Source of the DNA: JADHLJ01 sp038118725
GTDB lineage: Bacteria; Pseudomonadota; Alphaproteobacteria; Thalassobaculales; Thalassobaculaceae
Direction: 5' to 3'
NCBI GenBank assembly: GCA_038118725.1
Contig: JAYOIK010000011.1
Span: forward strand, 1-64,000
Length of the DNA stretch: 64,000 nt
Shown: positions 1-8,588 of the stretch, in pieces
How the letters are laid out: the number at the start of each line of letters is the position of its first letter
How positions within the stretch are numbered: position 1 is the stretch's first letter
Made by a program: the position numbers and the translations under genes
Notes under the pieces: generated by a model
Told to the model about the DNA's origin: nothing
What the model saw: the letters and a program-made list of their open reading frames with translations, nothing else
The model's database searches: none

Positions 1-171
1 CATGATAACGCCGCGCGCCGCGGATCTCGACCGATCAATTCATGGGTTTTTATCAAAAGTTGCTGACAGCCGACTTGGACGCTATGCTCTGCCACTTCAT
101 GAATGGTCGGGGTTCAATCATCGACCGGAAGACAGGACGAATTGCGTTAAGGCAGGGAAGGATCATTAACC

Positions 172-1221
172 ATGCGCAAGACACTTATCGCCCTGAGCGT
201 CATCGGTTTCGGCGTCGCCGGACTGACCGGAACGGGTCTCCCGACCCAAGCCGGCGCTCAGGAAGTCAAGGGACCGAAGGTAACCTGGCGTCTCTCGCTC
301 TGGGGCAAGCGCCGCGCGTTCACCGAGGGCCTGGAATACATCTCCAAGACCGTATCGGAAAAGACCGGCGGCAATTTCCAAGTCAAGCTTTTCTACGGCG
401 AGCAGCTGTCGAAGAGTAAGGAAAACCTCGACGGCATCTCCGTCGGCGCGTTTGAGGCCGCGACTTTTTGCGCCTCTTACCATCCTGGCAAGAACCGTCC
501 GCTCAATGTTCTCGATCTGCCGTTCCTGCCGTTCAACGATCTGCGCGTGATGGTCAAGGCCCATCAGGCGGTTTACAACCACCCGGCGGCGAAGAAGGCC
601 TTGGAGGCTTGGAATGCGGTTCTCTACATGCCGAATCCGCTGCCTCAGTACGAGTACATGGGCAAGGGTAAGCCTCCGGCGAACGTCGCCGACTTCGCGG
701 GCATGCGTCTGCGTGCCCTGGGTGGCATGGGCGACGCGGCCAAGGCGATTGGCGCGGTGCCGACGACGGTCCCGGCTTCCGAAACCTACACCGCGCTACA
801 GCGTGGCACGGTCGACGCCATCGGCTTCCCGTACACCTACACCTTCGCGGCCTATAAGCTGGACGAGGTTTCCGATTGGTATACCACGAACATGTCCCTC
901 GGTACGGTGACGTGCCCGACCGTGTTCAACGCGGACGCCTATGAAGTGCTTCCGGATCAGTACAAGCAGTTGCTGCAGGATCTGATCCCTGGCTCGATCG
1001 ACGCTCAATTGGCGGCTTATGAGGAAAAGGACAAGGTCAACGTCAAGAAGTGGGCCGCGAATCCGAAGCTTAAGGCGATCAAGATCGCCGAGAACGAGAT
1101 GGCTGAATTCCGCCGGATTGGCGGCGAGCCGATCTGGAAGGCATGGGTAGCCGAGAACGAAGGCAAGGTTCCGGCTCAAGAACTGCTGGATCTGGTTCTC
1201 AGCGCCGCCAAGGGCGGCTGA
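172..1221 (+). CDS. dctP: TRAP transporter solute-binding protein (DctP family)
   Basis: This is the periplasmic substrate-capturing subunit of a tripartite ATP-independent (TRAP) transporter, typically for a carboxylate. The 349-residue length is normal. Residues 1-29 form a signal peptide with an AGA cleavage site. The region around residues 165-215 has the family pattern: a conserved arginine after DFAGMR, a glycine-rich stretch, then YTALQRGTVDA. The ATG at 172 follows a purine-rich AGGGAAGGA segment. Small and large permease genes follow on the same strand. A hairpin with a T run lies between this gene and the small permease, which would favour excess binding protein. Family assignment is firm; the substrate cannot be read from the sequence. 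Confidence 0.95.
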   Translation: MRKTLIALSVIGFGVAGLTGTGLPTQAGAQEVKGPKVTWRLSLWGKRRAFTEGLEYISKTVSEKTGGNFQVKLFYGEQLSKSKENLDGISVGAFEAATFCASYHPGKNRPLNVLDLPFLPFNDLRVMVKAHQAVYNHPAAKKALEAWNAVLYMPNPLPQYEYMGKGKPPANVADFAGMRLRALGGMGDAAKAIGAVPTTVPASETYTALQRGTVDAIGFPYTYTFAAYKLDEVSDWYTTNMSLGTVTCPTVFNADAYEVLPDQYKQLLQDLIPGSIDAQLAAYEEKDKVNVKKWAANPKLKAIKIAENEMAEFRRIGGEPIWKAWVAENEGKVPAQELLDLVLSAAKGG

Positions 1222-1249
1222 TAGCCACCTCTTTGTAGCTTGATAAGGT

Positions 1250-1282
1250 CGCCGGGCACATCAGTGTCCGGCGGCTTTTCTC
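1250..1282 (+). terminator. Hairpin with T run between TRAP binding protein and permeases
   Basis: Arms 1250-1259 (CGCCGGGCAC) and 1264-1273 (GTGTCCGGCG) pair with one G-T wobble around an ATCA loop. GCTTTTCT follows. It lies in the 86-nt gap between dctP and dctQ, so it probably acts as a partial terminator or mRNA-stabilising stem that keeps permease levels below binding-protein levels. Confidence 0.7.
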
Positions 1283-1307
1283 TGTTCCAACGAAACGGTA
1301 ATTCAAG

Positions 1308-1973
1308 ATGGCGACCTCTGATACCGATCGTTCACATCTCTCGCCCGGAGCCAGGATGCTGGCCAGGGTCGACGAGTTCGTGTTCAAGATCGAGAGCACG
1401 TTTAACCTGACATCCGCCTTTCTCATCCTTTTCCTGATGTTGTTGGCGGTTGTGCAGGTCGTTGGCCGAAAGGCGTTCAATCTGCCGATCCGCGGTTATG
1501 TGGACTGGGTCGAATTCGCGATGGCGATCTTCGCCTTCCTCAGCATCGCCTACACCCAAAAATTGGGTGGCCATGTGCGGATGGAATTCATCATCGGGCG
1601 TTTCAAGGGCCGGCTGCTCTGGGCGCTGGAGGTCATCGGGACCATCCTGGCCCTGTTCATTTGTACGGTTCTCATGTGGTACGCCTACACGCACTTCCTG
1701 AGAGCGTGGAATATCGGCGATAGCTCGATCGATATCGAACTGCCGATCTGGCCGGGCAAGCTGCTTGTCGCCTTCGCCTTTCTCAGCCTCAATATCCGGC
1801 TGATCATTCAACTCTGCGGGTTCACTCGATTGTTCCTGCATCCAGACGCCGAGCCGATCGGCGTACCGCTCATCGAATCCGTCGACGAGCAGGCTCAGCA
1901 CGAAATCGACGCGGGTCTGGCCGGCGAGGAAGAGAAGGTGGATATCGTCAGCACCGGGGGGCTCAAGCGATGA
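1308..1973 (+). CDS. dctQ: TRAP transporter small permease (DctQ family)
   Basis: This is the small inner-membrane subunit of the TRAP transporter. The 221 residues contain about four hydrophobic helices, roughly residues 35-57, 68-88, 107-132 and 147-170. A conserved DWVEFAMA segment lies near residue 64. The hydrophilic N-terminus (about 30 residues) and the acidic C-terminus (residues 180-221, EEEKVD) are somewhat longer than usual. The stop codon overlaps the start of the large permease (ATGA at 1970-1973), so the two are probably translationally coupled. DctQ is needed together with DctM for Na+-driven uptake. Confidence 0.93.
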   Translation: MATSDTDRSHLSPGARMLARVDEFVFKIESTFNLTSAFLILFLMLLAVVQVVGRKAFNLPIRGYVDWVEFAMAIFAFLSIAYTQKLGGHVRMEFIIGRFKGRLLWALEVIGTILALFICTVLMWYAYTHFLRAWNIGDSSIDIELPIWPGKLLVAFAFLSLNIRLIIQLCGFTRLFLHPDAEPIGVPLIESVDEQAQHEIDAGLAGEEEKVDIVSTGGLKR

Positions 1974-3271
1974 GTGAATTTACCGTTGGCCTGGTCGGGA
2001 CGATCGCGCTCCTGATCATGGTTTTCGGCGGCGTCCGCGTTTTCGTGGTCGCGGCCTTGGTCGGCATGATGGGAACCGTCGCCATCATCGGCTGGCAGGC
2101 CGGCGCCGGCATCACCGGTACCGTGCCGCATTCCAAATCGATCAACTACGCGCTTAGCGTGTTGCCGATGTTCATCCTGATCGGCTTCATCGCCTATCAC
2201 GGTGGCCTCACGCATTCCTTGTTCAGGGCCGCGACGGCCTGGTGGGGGTGGGTGCCGGGAGGTCTCGCGGTCGCGAGTGTCTTCGCGACCGCCGGTTTCG
2301 CCGCCGTTTCGGGCGCCAGCACGGCGACGGCCGCGGTGTTCAGCCGCGTGGCGATCCCACATATGCTGGACCATGGATACGACAAGAGATTGGCCGCCGG
2401 TGTTGTCGCCGCGGGCGGCACGCTCGCCTCGTTGATCCCGCCCAGCGCGATCCTGGTGATCTACGCGATCATCGTCGAGGAATCGGTCGGCACCCTGATC
2501 CTGGCGGGCTTCCTGCCCGGCGTGGTCTCGGCGATCATTTACGCCATGCTGATCATCGGTCAGTGCATGTGGAAGCCGGAGCTGGGCCGTGCGCTGCCGC
2601 ATTCCTCGATGAAGGAAAAAGTCGCGAGCATCCCGGGCACGATCCCGATCTTCGTGGTCGTCGCGGTGATCTTCTATTCCATGTATTCGGGCACGGCGAC
2701 GCCGACCGAGGCCGGCGCTCTCGGCGCCTTCGTGGTCCTCGTGGTCGCCTTGGCCAAGGGCATGAAATGGGCCTCTCTCAAGGAAGCGCTGCTGGAGACC
2801 GCCAAGCTGACGGTGATGATCTTCGCGCTGATCTGGGGCGTGCTGATCTTCGTGCGTTTCCTTGGCTATGCCGGCTTGCCGGTGGCCTTCGCGGAGTGGA
2901 TCGTCACCCTGGATTTCCCGCCGGTGATGATCATGATCTTCATCCTTCTGGGCTATGCCGTGCTCGGCATGTTCATGGATGCGATCGGCATGTTGCTGCT
3001 GACCCTGCCGGTGGTTCACCCCGCCGTCATCGCGCTGGGATACGATCCGATCTGGTTCGGTATCATCGTCGTGAAGATGTGCGAGGTGTGCCTCATCACC
3101 CCACCGGTCGGTCTTAACTGTTATGTCGTGGCGGCGGTCAGGCCGGATATTCCCTTGGGCGATGTGTTCCGGGGTATCGGACCGTTCTTCATCGCCGACG
3201 CGGCGACGATCGCGCTGTTCCTGGCATACCCGGGCATCGTTCTCTGGTTGCCGAATCTCGTGAACAGCTAG
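1970..3271 (+). CDS. dctM: TRAP transporter large permease (DctM family)
   Basis: This is the 12-helix transport subunit of the TRAP system, which couples substrate entry to an ion gradient. At 433 residues it has the normal length and is hydrophobic throughout. It carries family-typical segments such as GFAAVSGASTATAAVFSRVA near residue 105 and TPTEAGALGAF near residue 243. It overlaps dctQ by 4 nt and ends just before a strong terminator, so dctPQM forms a complete, self-contained transcription unit. The DctM-type large subunit is certain; the substrate is unknown. Confidence 0.95.
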   Translation: MSEFTVGLVGTIALLIMVFGGVRVFVVAALVGMMGTVAIIGWQAGAGITGTVPHSKSINYALSVLPMFILIGFIAYHGGLTHSLFRAATAWWGWVPGGLAVASVFATAGFAAVSGASTATAAVFSRVAIPHMLDHGYDKRLAAGVVAAGGTLASLIPPSAILVIYAIIVEESVGTLILAGFLPGVVSAIIYAMLIIGQCMWKPELGRALPHSSMKEKVASIPGTIPIFVVVAVIFYSMYSGTATPTEAGALGAFVVLVVALAKGMKWASLKEALLETAKLTVMIFALIWGVLIFVRFLGYAGLPVAFAEWIVTLDFPPVMIMIFILLGYAVLGMFMDAIGMLLLTLPVVHPAVIALGYDPIWFGIIVVKMCEVCLITPPVGLNCYVVAAVRPDIPLGDVFRGIGPFFIADAATIALFLAYPGIVLWLPNLVNS

Positions 3272-3294
3272 ACACGGCTGAAACGTTACGTGAG

Positions 3295-3331
3295 CCGGCC
3301 CGCTCGAGTTCGAGCGGGCCGGTTTGCTTTT
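3295..3331 (+). terminator. Rho-independent terminator after the TRAP operon
   Basis: Perfect 13-nt arms at 3295-3307 (CCGGCCCGCTCGA) and 3310-3322 (TCGAGCGGGCCGG) enclose a 2-nt centre. TTTGCTTTT follows. It lies 23 nt after the dctM stop. Confidence 0.85.
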
Positions 3332-3365
3332 GGCCCCGTTGATTGTGAAATCGAAAGGACGGTCC

Positions 3366-3839
3366 ATGAAACTCGAAGGTTCCTGTCATTGCGCCGGTGT
3401 TCGGTTCTTGCTGGAGAGCCGGCATCCCTATCCGTTCAATCACTGCTATTGCTCGATCTGCCGCAAGACGGCGGGCGGCGGCGGCTACGCGATCAATCTC
3501 GGCGGCGAGGCGGACAGCCTGTCGGTAACCGGGGAGGAGAACCTCCGGATCTACCAAGCGCGGCGAGAGGACGGTGAGATCAGCGAGGCGCAAAGGCATT
3601 TCTGCGGCCTATGCGGAAGCGCGCTTTGGCTCTGGGACCCGCGCTGGCCCGAGTTGATCCACCCGTTCGCTTCGGCGATCGATACCGAATTGCCGGTGCC
3701 GCCGGAGCATACCCATCTGATGGTGTCCTCCAAAGCGTCCTGGGTCCCGCTACACGAGGGGCCGGAAGACAAAGTGTTCGAGCACTACCCCACGAAGTCC
3801 ATTGCCGATTGGCACGCGCGGTTGAAAATCGAGACCTGA
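3366..3839 (+). CDS. GFA-family zinc protein (CENP-V/GFA domain)
   Basis: This 157-residue protein belongs to the glutathione-dependent formaldehyde-activating enzyme (Gfa/CENP-V, DUF636) superfamily. It has the zinc-binding cysteine pattern: GSCHC with C7 and C9, CYCSIC with C27, C29 and C32, and CGLC with C80 and C83. The ATG at 3366 is preferred over an upstream in-frame start because GAAAGGA lies upstream and the family begins with this K-L-E-G-S-C-H-C segment. Most members have no demonstrated formaldehyde activity, so a specific reaction should not be assumed. It follows the TRAP terminator and is probably transcribed alone. Confidence 0.88.
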   Translation: MKLEGSCHCAGVRFLLESRHPYPFNHCYCSICRKTAGGGGYAINLGGEADSLSVTGEENLRIYQARREDGEISEAQRHFCGLCGSALWLWDPRWPELIHPFASAIDTELPVPPEHTHLMVSSKASWVPLHEGPEDKVFEHYPTKSIADWHARLKIET

Positions 3840-3968
3840 TCGGGCCGCGTGAGCTCCGGTTTCGCCCGTTCCGCGCATCTTGAGCACCTCCGGCGCATGG
3901 GCATCTCGCTTGACCGACAACCATGATAGAGGCGAGGCTAGTCGCCTCAATGCTCGTGGAGGCGCCGC

Positions 3969-4949
3969 ATGGATCAGGGGTTCCGGTTCGCGAAACTCGC
4001 CGCGCTCGCCTTCATGGCGGCGGTGGTCGCGTCGCCATTATCCAGGGCATCCGCCGACACGGTCCTGTCCACCTGGTCCGACACGCCCGTCCGCGCGGCG
4101 ATTATTGATTTCGTAAGCCGGGTCACCAACCCGACCGATCCGGACTTCGTGCCTCCCGAAGAGCGCGTCGCGAGTTTCGACATGGACGGCACGGTGATCA
4201 CCGAAAAACCGGCGAGCACACAAAAACTAATCGCCATGGCTCAGGCCTGCGTGATCGGCGCCAATGAGCCGAAGCGCGACGATCAACCGCCGTTCAAGCA
4301 AGCCTGCGCCGGTGACTATGCCTACTTCCCAGGGCTGGAGGGCACTCAAGTCCTACGCGATCTCTTGGCCGGCCAGACCCAGGCCGCCTATCGGAAATAC
4401 GCGGGCAAGGCGCTTGAGCTGTTGAAGCATCCGGGTTTCAACCGGCCCCTCGGCGACATGGTCTACGCACCGATGCTGGAACTCGCTCGGTATCTTCAGA
4501 GCAATGGTTTCAGCTTTCATCTCGTTTCGGGATCGACCCAGCCGTTGGTCCGAGAACTCGTCAACGACCGCTTCAATCTCGACGACCGTCACGGCATCGG
4601 GACCAACTGGCCCCTGGAATTCACCGTCCCGCCTGGGGGCGTACCGGTGTTTCACTGGAAGACCGGCGGCCGCCTCCTGCCGAGCGTTTACGGGCCGGGC
4701 AAGCCGCTCGCGATCCTGCGCCATATCGGCAAGCCGCCGATCTTCGCCGCCGGGAACACCATCGGCGATCTCGAGATGCTGCAATACGCCACCAAGCGCA
4801 ACGGTCCGGGCATGGGGATCGTCATTGTCCATGACGACGCGGAGCGGGAATATGCCTACGACCACTCGGACATTGTCGAGGCGGCGCGGAAGAACGGCTG
4901 GGAGGTCGTGAGCATGAGGAACGACTTTAAGGTAATCTTCGCCGAGTAA
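3969..4949 (+). CDS. Exported HAD-superfamily phosphatase
   Basis: This 326-residue protein has an N-terminal signal sequence (residues 1-29, ending SRASA), so it should act in the periplasm. It then has a haloacid-dehalogenase fold: motif I FDMDGT with D71 (nucleophile) and D73, motif II S/T in LVSGST near residue 184, and motif IV GDLEM with D267. This pattern fits an aspartate-dependent phosphomonoesterase of the phosphoserine-phosphatase-like branch. The substrate is unknown; periplasmic HAD phosphatases often scavenge phosphate from small organic esters. No neighbouring gene points to a pathway. Confidence 0.85.
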   Translation: MDQGFRFAKLAALAFMAAVVASPLSRASADTVLSTWSDTPVRAAIIDFVSRVTNPTDPDFVPPEERVASFDMDGTVITEKPASTQKLIAMAQACVIGANEPKRDDQPPFKQACAGDYAYFPGLEGTQVLRDLLAGQTQAAYRKYAGKALELLKHPGFNRPLGDMVYAPMLELARYLQSNGFSFHLVSGSTQPLVRELVNDRFNLDDRHGIGTNWPLEFTVPPGGVPVFHWKTGGRLLPSVYGPGKPLAILRHIGKPPIFAAGNTIGDLEMLQYATKRNGPGMGIVIVHDDAEREYAYDHSDIVEAARKNGWEVVSMRNDFKVIFAE

Positions 4950-5078
4950 AGTCCTCGTGAAACCCGAACAGCGGGTCTCCCTTGGGCTTCACGGTCTCAA
5001 GAACCGTGAAAATCACCGCTACCAACCAGGGCGGCCGGGTTGGACGATTGGATCACCATTCAGCCCGCGAGTCGTCGC

Positions 5079-5894
5079 TTATTCCGCCGCCAAGGCTCGG
5101 GTCGCGAGAATGGCGTCGTCCGCCTCAAGCTCCATCGGGGTCCAGTTGCGCGAGCGGACATAGTCCGGACGCGGGCTCTCGACATCCGCCGGACGGTTGG
5201 CGCAGAGATTGTAACAGAGATAGATCTGCCAGCGATCGCGCGCCGACAGGTTATGCCCGGAGGCGTGCAGGGTGTTGCAATCGAAGATCGCCACCGTTCC
5301 CGGCTTGCCGGTAATCGCCACCGGATCGGGCGCTCCCTCCATGCGCGCCTTCACCATCGCCGCCGGAGTCGCCCAGAACTTGTAGACCGTGGACTCGTCG
5401 TAATAGGGGGCGAACCGCCCATCGGCGTGACTGCCCGGAAGCATGTAGAGACAGCCGCCGATCTCCGTCGCCTCGTCCAGCATCACCATCATCGTCGCCA
5501 TATTGGGCTTGGCGATGCCGTCGAGATGCCAGGAGCCGAAATCCTGGTGCCAATGCCAGACCGTGCCCTCGATCGACGGCTTCATGTTGACCTTGCAATG
5601 ATGCATGTAGAGACGCTCGTCGCCCAATAGCTGTTGCGCGATACCAAGCGCGCGGGGCGTGCGGGACAAGCCACGATAGGCCGACGAATAGGTCGGGCCG
5701 TCCGGCTCGTGCATGCGGAACATGGTCTTGGCCTTGCCGTCCTCGCCCTCGCGGAAGATGCCGTCCGCATCGATATGCCGCAACCGCTCGGTCTCCTCGC
5801 GCAGAACCGCGACCTCGGCCGGGGTGAACAATTCCGGAAACACCAGAAAGCCGTCCCGCTTATATGCGTCGATCTGTTCCCGGGTGAGTTGCAT
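5079..5894 (-). CDS. Phytanoyl-CoA dioxygenase (PhyH) family protein
   Basis: This 271-residue Fe(II)/2-oxoglutarate-dependent oxygenase of the PhyH family starts with the usual helix LTREQIDAYKRDGF. It carries the metal-binding H-x-D in WHWHQDFG (about residues 118-125) and a distal His in LHASGHN (about residue 209), with PGSH between them. The ATG at 5894 is preferred because AAGGAGG lies just upstream on the coding strand; longer in-frame extension lacks support. PhyH proteins hydroxylate fatty acyl-CoAs, phosphonates or small metabolites, so the substrate is open. A second paralogue lies at 30971-31861. Confidence 0.9.
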   Translation of the reverse strand: MQLTREQIDAYKRDGFLVFPELFTPAEVAVLREETERLRHIDADGIFREGEDGKAKTMFRMHEPDGPTYSSAYRGLSRTPRALGIAQQLLGDERLYMHHCKVNMKPSIEGTVWHWHQDFGSWHLDGIAKPNMATMMVMLDEATEIGGCLYMLPGSHADGRFAPYYDESTVYKFWATPAAMVKARMEGAPDPVAITGKPGTVAIFDCNTLHASGHNLSARDRWQIYLCYNLCANRPADVESPRPDYVRSRNWTPMELEADDAILATRALAAE

Positions 5895-6053
5895 CACGGC
5901 CTCCTTGGCATGGACATGGGACAGTCTACTCCGGACGCGGGGACCCGCCCAATCGAAATGCGGATTTCTCGAAGCGCCGATGGTTGTTCCGCGCGGTGCG
6001 GGGTAAGCTTGTCGGCGGCCGGGTATGATCACGGCCCGAACAGGGGAGAACCC

Positions 6054-6830
6054 GTGAAGGCCGCGCGCACCGCTTGGCAGGACAACCCAAAACCGCTGCC
6101 GGATCGCCGGATGGTGGTGGCGGTCGGCGACGTGCACGGGTGTGCCGAGCATCTGGAAGCGATGTATAGGGCCCTGGCCGAGGATATCGCGCGGCTCCAT
6201 CCCGAGGAAACCACCTGCGTGCTGCTCGGCGATCTTGTCGATCGCGGTCCGGACTCTCTCGACTGTTTGGGCCTCGCGATGGACGGCCTGCAAGCCTTCA
6301 CTCGAAACGCGACCGTCGAGGACATCGCCTTGCTCGGCAATCACGACGCCTGGCTGAAACAGGCGGTTGAGCGCCGGCTAAGCGAGGAGGATGCCAGGGT
6401 CTGGGCCTATAACGGCGGCGACAAGACCTTTGACAGCCTTGGAATTCCGTCGCTTTCCGCTCCGGACGAACTCTCGGCCGCGATCCGCGCGAAACTCCCC
6501 GAGGAGGTCGCCGCCTGGCTGGGCGGGATGCGCTTGAACCACCGGGTCGGTGATCTTCTGTTCGTTCATGCCGGTATCGATCCCCGGCGTCCGCTGGAAG
6601 ATCAAAGCGAGCATGCTCAATTGTGGATCCGCGACGCCTTTCTGCATGCCGAGGATTGGCCCTTCGAGGTTCTGGTGATCCACGGCCATACCGTCGAGGC
6701 GCCACAAGACCGGCCGGAGATTTTCCCGCATCGCATCGGCATCGATACCGGCGCCTTCGCCACCGGCGTGCTGACCGCCGTCGAGTTCGTCGGCGCCAGC
6801 ATGCGGTTCTTGACCGTCGACTCACGCTAG
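6054..6830 (+). CDS. Calcineurin-like metallophosphatase (PPP/ApaH-like)
   Basis: This 258-residue protein has the metal-binding motif series of PPP-type phosphatases in order: GDVHG (residues 25-29), GDLVDRG (near 60), GNHD (near 98), VHAGI (near 172) and IHGHT (near 211). Such proteins act as protein Ser/Thr phosphatases or as diadenosine tetraphosphate hydrolases. The GTG at 6054 is chosen because AGGGGAG lies at good spacing; an internal ATG at 6111 is possible but would remove part of the N-terminal strand. The gene starts divergently from the PhyH gene at 5894. Confidence 0.88.
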   Translation: MKAARTAWQDNPKPLPDRRMVVAVGDVHGCAEHLEAMYRALAEDIARLHPEETTCVLLGDLVDRGPDSLDCLGLAMDGLQAFTRNATVEDIALLGNHDAWLKQAVERRLSEEDARVWAYNGGDKTFDSLGIPSLSAPDELSAAIRAKLPEEVAAWLGGMRLNHRVGDLLFVHAGIDPRRPLEDQSEHAQLWIRDAFLHAEDWPFEVLVIHGHTVEAPQDRPEIFPHRIGIDTGAFATGVLTAVEFVGASMRFLTVDSR

Positions 6831-6927
6831 CGCGGCGGCCTTTACACAACCACCGATGGCTTTTCGACCGGTTTGCGAACCTTAGCGTTCATTGATATTC
6901 GGTTTTTTTCATTTTATGCTCGTATTT

Positions 6928-6959
6928 TTTCGATCCATCCGCTATCTCCGAAATCGAAA
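6928..6959. promoter_or_regulatory. AT-rich promoter region of glpD with an inverted repeat
   Basis: Arms TTTCGAT (6928-6934) and ATCGAAA (6953-6959) form a perfect 7-bp inverted repeat in a locally AT-rich stretch (about 6890-6960) directly upstream of glpD. Operators of DeoR-family GlpR repressors in alphaproteobacteria often contain TTTCG half-sites, so this is a plausible GlpR site. No glpR gene is present in the window, so the link is inferred. Confidence 0.35.
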
Positions 6960-6975
6960 CTTCTGGACGCAAGCC

Positions 6976-8505
6976 ATGTCGATCTCCGACCCCATCGACG
7001 TTTTCATCATTGGCGGTGGTATCAACGGGTGCGGCATCGCGCGTGATGCCGTGGGGCGTGGGTTCTCGGTTTGCCTCGCCGAGATGAATGATCTCGCCAG
7101 CGCGACATCCTCGGGATCGACCAAACTGATTCATGGAGGTCTACGTTACCTGGAACACCATGAGTTCCGGCTGGTACGAGAAGCCCTAAGGGAGCGCGAG
7201 GTCTTGTGGTCGATGGCGCCGCATATCATCCGGCCCCTGCGCTTCGTGCTACCGCATCACAAGGGCTTGCGGCCGGTCTGGCTGCTCCGCCTTGGGCTTT
7301 TCCTGTACGACCATCTCGGGGGACGGCGGCTTTTGCCCGGCACCCGGGCGGTGGATCTGCGCCGTGATCCGGTCGGCCGGCCATTGAAGTCCGACTTCGC
7401 CCGAGGTTTCGAATATTCCGATTGCTGGGTCGACGATGCCCGGCTCGTGGTTCTGAACGCCCGTGATGCCGCCGACCGGGGCGCGGAGATCCTGACCCGC
7501 GCCAAGGTCGTCTCGGCGCTGCGCGAGCGCGGATATTGGACGATCATCACGGAAACATCCGAGGGAGAGCGACGCGCCCACCGAGCCAGGGTCCTGGTGA
7601 ACGCCGCCGGTCCTTGGGTCGACACGGTGCTGAACGAAGTTCTTGGCCAACACAAACCGGCCTCGGTCCGTCTGGTCCGCGGCAGTCATATCGTCGTGCC
7701 CCGGCTGTTCGAGCATGATCGCTGCTATATCTTCCAGAACGCGGATGGCCGCATCATCTTCGCGATCCCTTATGAGCGGGACTTCACTCTGATCGGCACC
7801 ACCGACCGCGACCATGCCGCCGACCCCGGCGCGGTCTCGATCAGCCAGGAGGAAACCGACTATCTTTGCACCGCCGCCAGCGAATATTTCAGCCAGCCCA
7901 CCCGACCCGAGGATGTGATCTGGTCCTATTCCGCCGTGCGCCCGTTGTACAACGACGGCGCCGGCAAGGCCCAGGAAGCGACCCGAGACTATGTCCTAAA
8001 GCTCGATTATGGTGACGCGGTCGAGGATGCCACCTTGATCAATATCTTCGGTGGCAAGATTACCACCTATCGCAAACTCGCCGAGGCCGCGGTCGGTCAT
8101 ATCCAGGACAAGCTCGGTCGCCGCGGCACATCCTGGACCGCCGGCGCGGTCTTGCCCGGCGGCGATTTCGGGCCGGAGGCATTCGAGAGCACTGTCGCGG
8201 ATTTGCAAGCGGGCTTTCCCTTTCTCGAAGACGGACACGTGATCCGCCTGGTTCGGCTATACGGAACCAGGGCCTGGAGCCTGCTAGGCGACGCGCGGAC
8301 CCTAGACGATCTCGGCCACCGCTTCGGCGCGGATCTATATGAGGCCGAGCTGCGCTATCTGATGGCGCGTGAATGGGCGGTCGACGTCGAGGATATCCTC
8401 TGGCGCCGCACAAAACTGGGGCTTCGGTTTTCGGCCCAGGAAGTCGAGGGTCTTAAAACCTGGCTACGCGATGCCATCGACCGGCGCATGGCCCCCGCCG
8501 CCTAA
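6976..8505 (+). CDS. glpD: Aerobic glycerol-3-phosphate dehydrogenase
   Basis: This FAD enzyme oxidises sn-glycerol-3-phosphate to dihydroxyacetone phosphate at the inner membrane and feeds electrons to ubiquinone. The FAD-binding motif is [15 protein letters not shown] (about residues 10-24), followed by [16 protein letters not shown], a segment characteristic of GlpD. The 509-residue length from the ATG at 6976 matches the family. Longer in-frame starts at 6892 or 6916 would add an unusual Phe-rich leader read from an AT-rich promoter region, so they are rejected. glpK follows 83 nt downstream, and together they form the glycerol utilisation pair. No glpF or glycerol-3-phosphate importer is next to them. 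Confidence 0.95.
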   Translation: MSISDPIDVFIIGGGINGCGIARDAVGRGFSVCLAEMNDLASATSSGSTKLIHGGLRYLEHHEFRLVREALREREVLWSMAPHIIRPLRFVLPHHKGLRPVWLLRLGLFLYDHLGGRRLLPGTRAVDLRRDPVGRPLKSDFARGFEYSDCWVDDARLVVLNARDAADRGAEILTRAKVVSALRERGYWTIITETSEGERRAHRARVLVNAAGPWVDTVLNEVLGQHKPASVRLVRGSHIVVPRLFEHDRCYIFQNADGRIIFAIPYERDFTLIGTTDRDHAADPGAVSISQEETDYLCTAASEYFSQPTRPEDVIWSYSAVRPLYNDGAGKAQEATRDYVLKLDYGDAVEDATLINIFGGKITTYRKLAEAAVGHIQDKLGRRGTSWTAGAVLPGGDFGPEAFESTVADLQAGFPFLEDGHVIRLVRLYGTRAWSLLGDARTLDDLGHRFGADLYEAELRYLMAREWAVDVEDILWRRTKLGLRFSAQEVEGLKTWLRDAIDRRMAPAA

Positions 8506-8588
8506 TGGATTCGTCGATCGCGTCTCTTCCGGGTCGGATGACGCCGTGGCATTCTCGGCGCTTGGGCACGCATATGGGAGCACGCCAG

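Noticed and set aside
1895..3367. Long minus-strand reading frame opposite dctM (490 codons)
   Set aside because: Its translation is rich in Asp, His, Arg and Gln and has no domain pattern, while the plus strand encodes a clear DctM permease. It is a GC-rich shadow frame.
4988..5010. Hairpin TTCACGGT/ACCGTGAA after the HAD phosphatase gene
   Set aside because: The 8-bp stem has a 7-nt loop but no T run on either strand, so I do not call it a terminator.
6892..6975. N-terminal extension of glpD from the upstream in-frame ATG
   Set aside because: The extension is Phe-rich and read through an AT-rich promoter segment; the normal family N-terminus starts at 6976.
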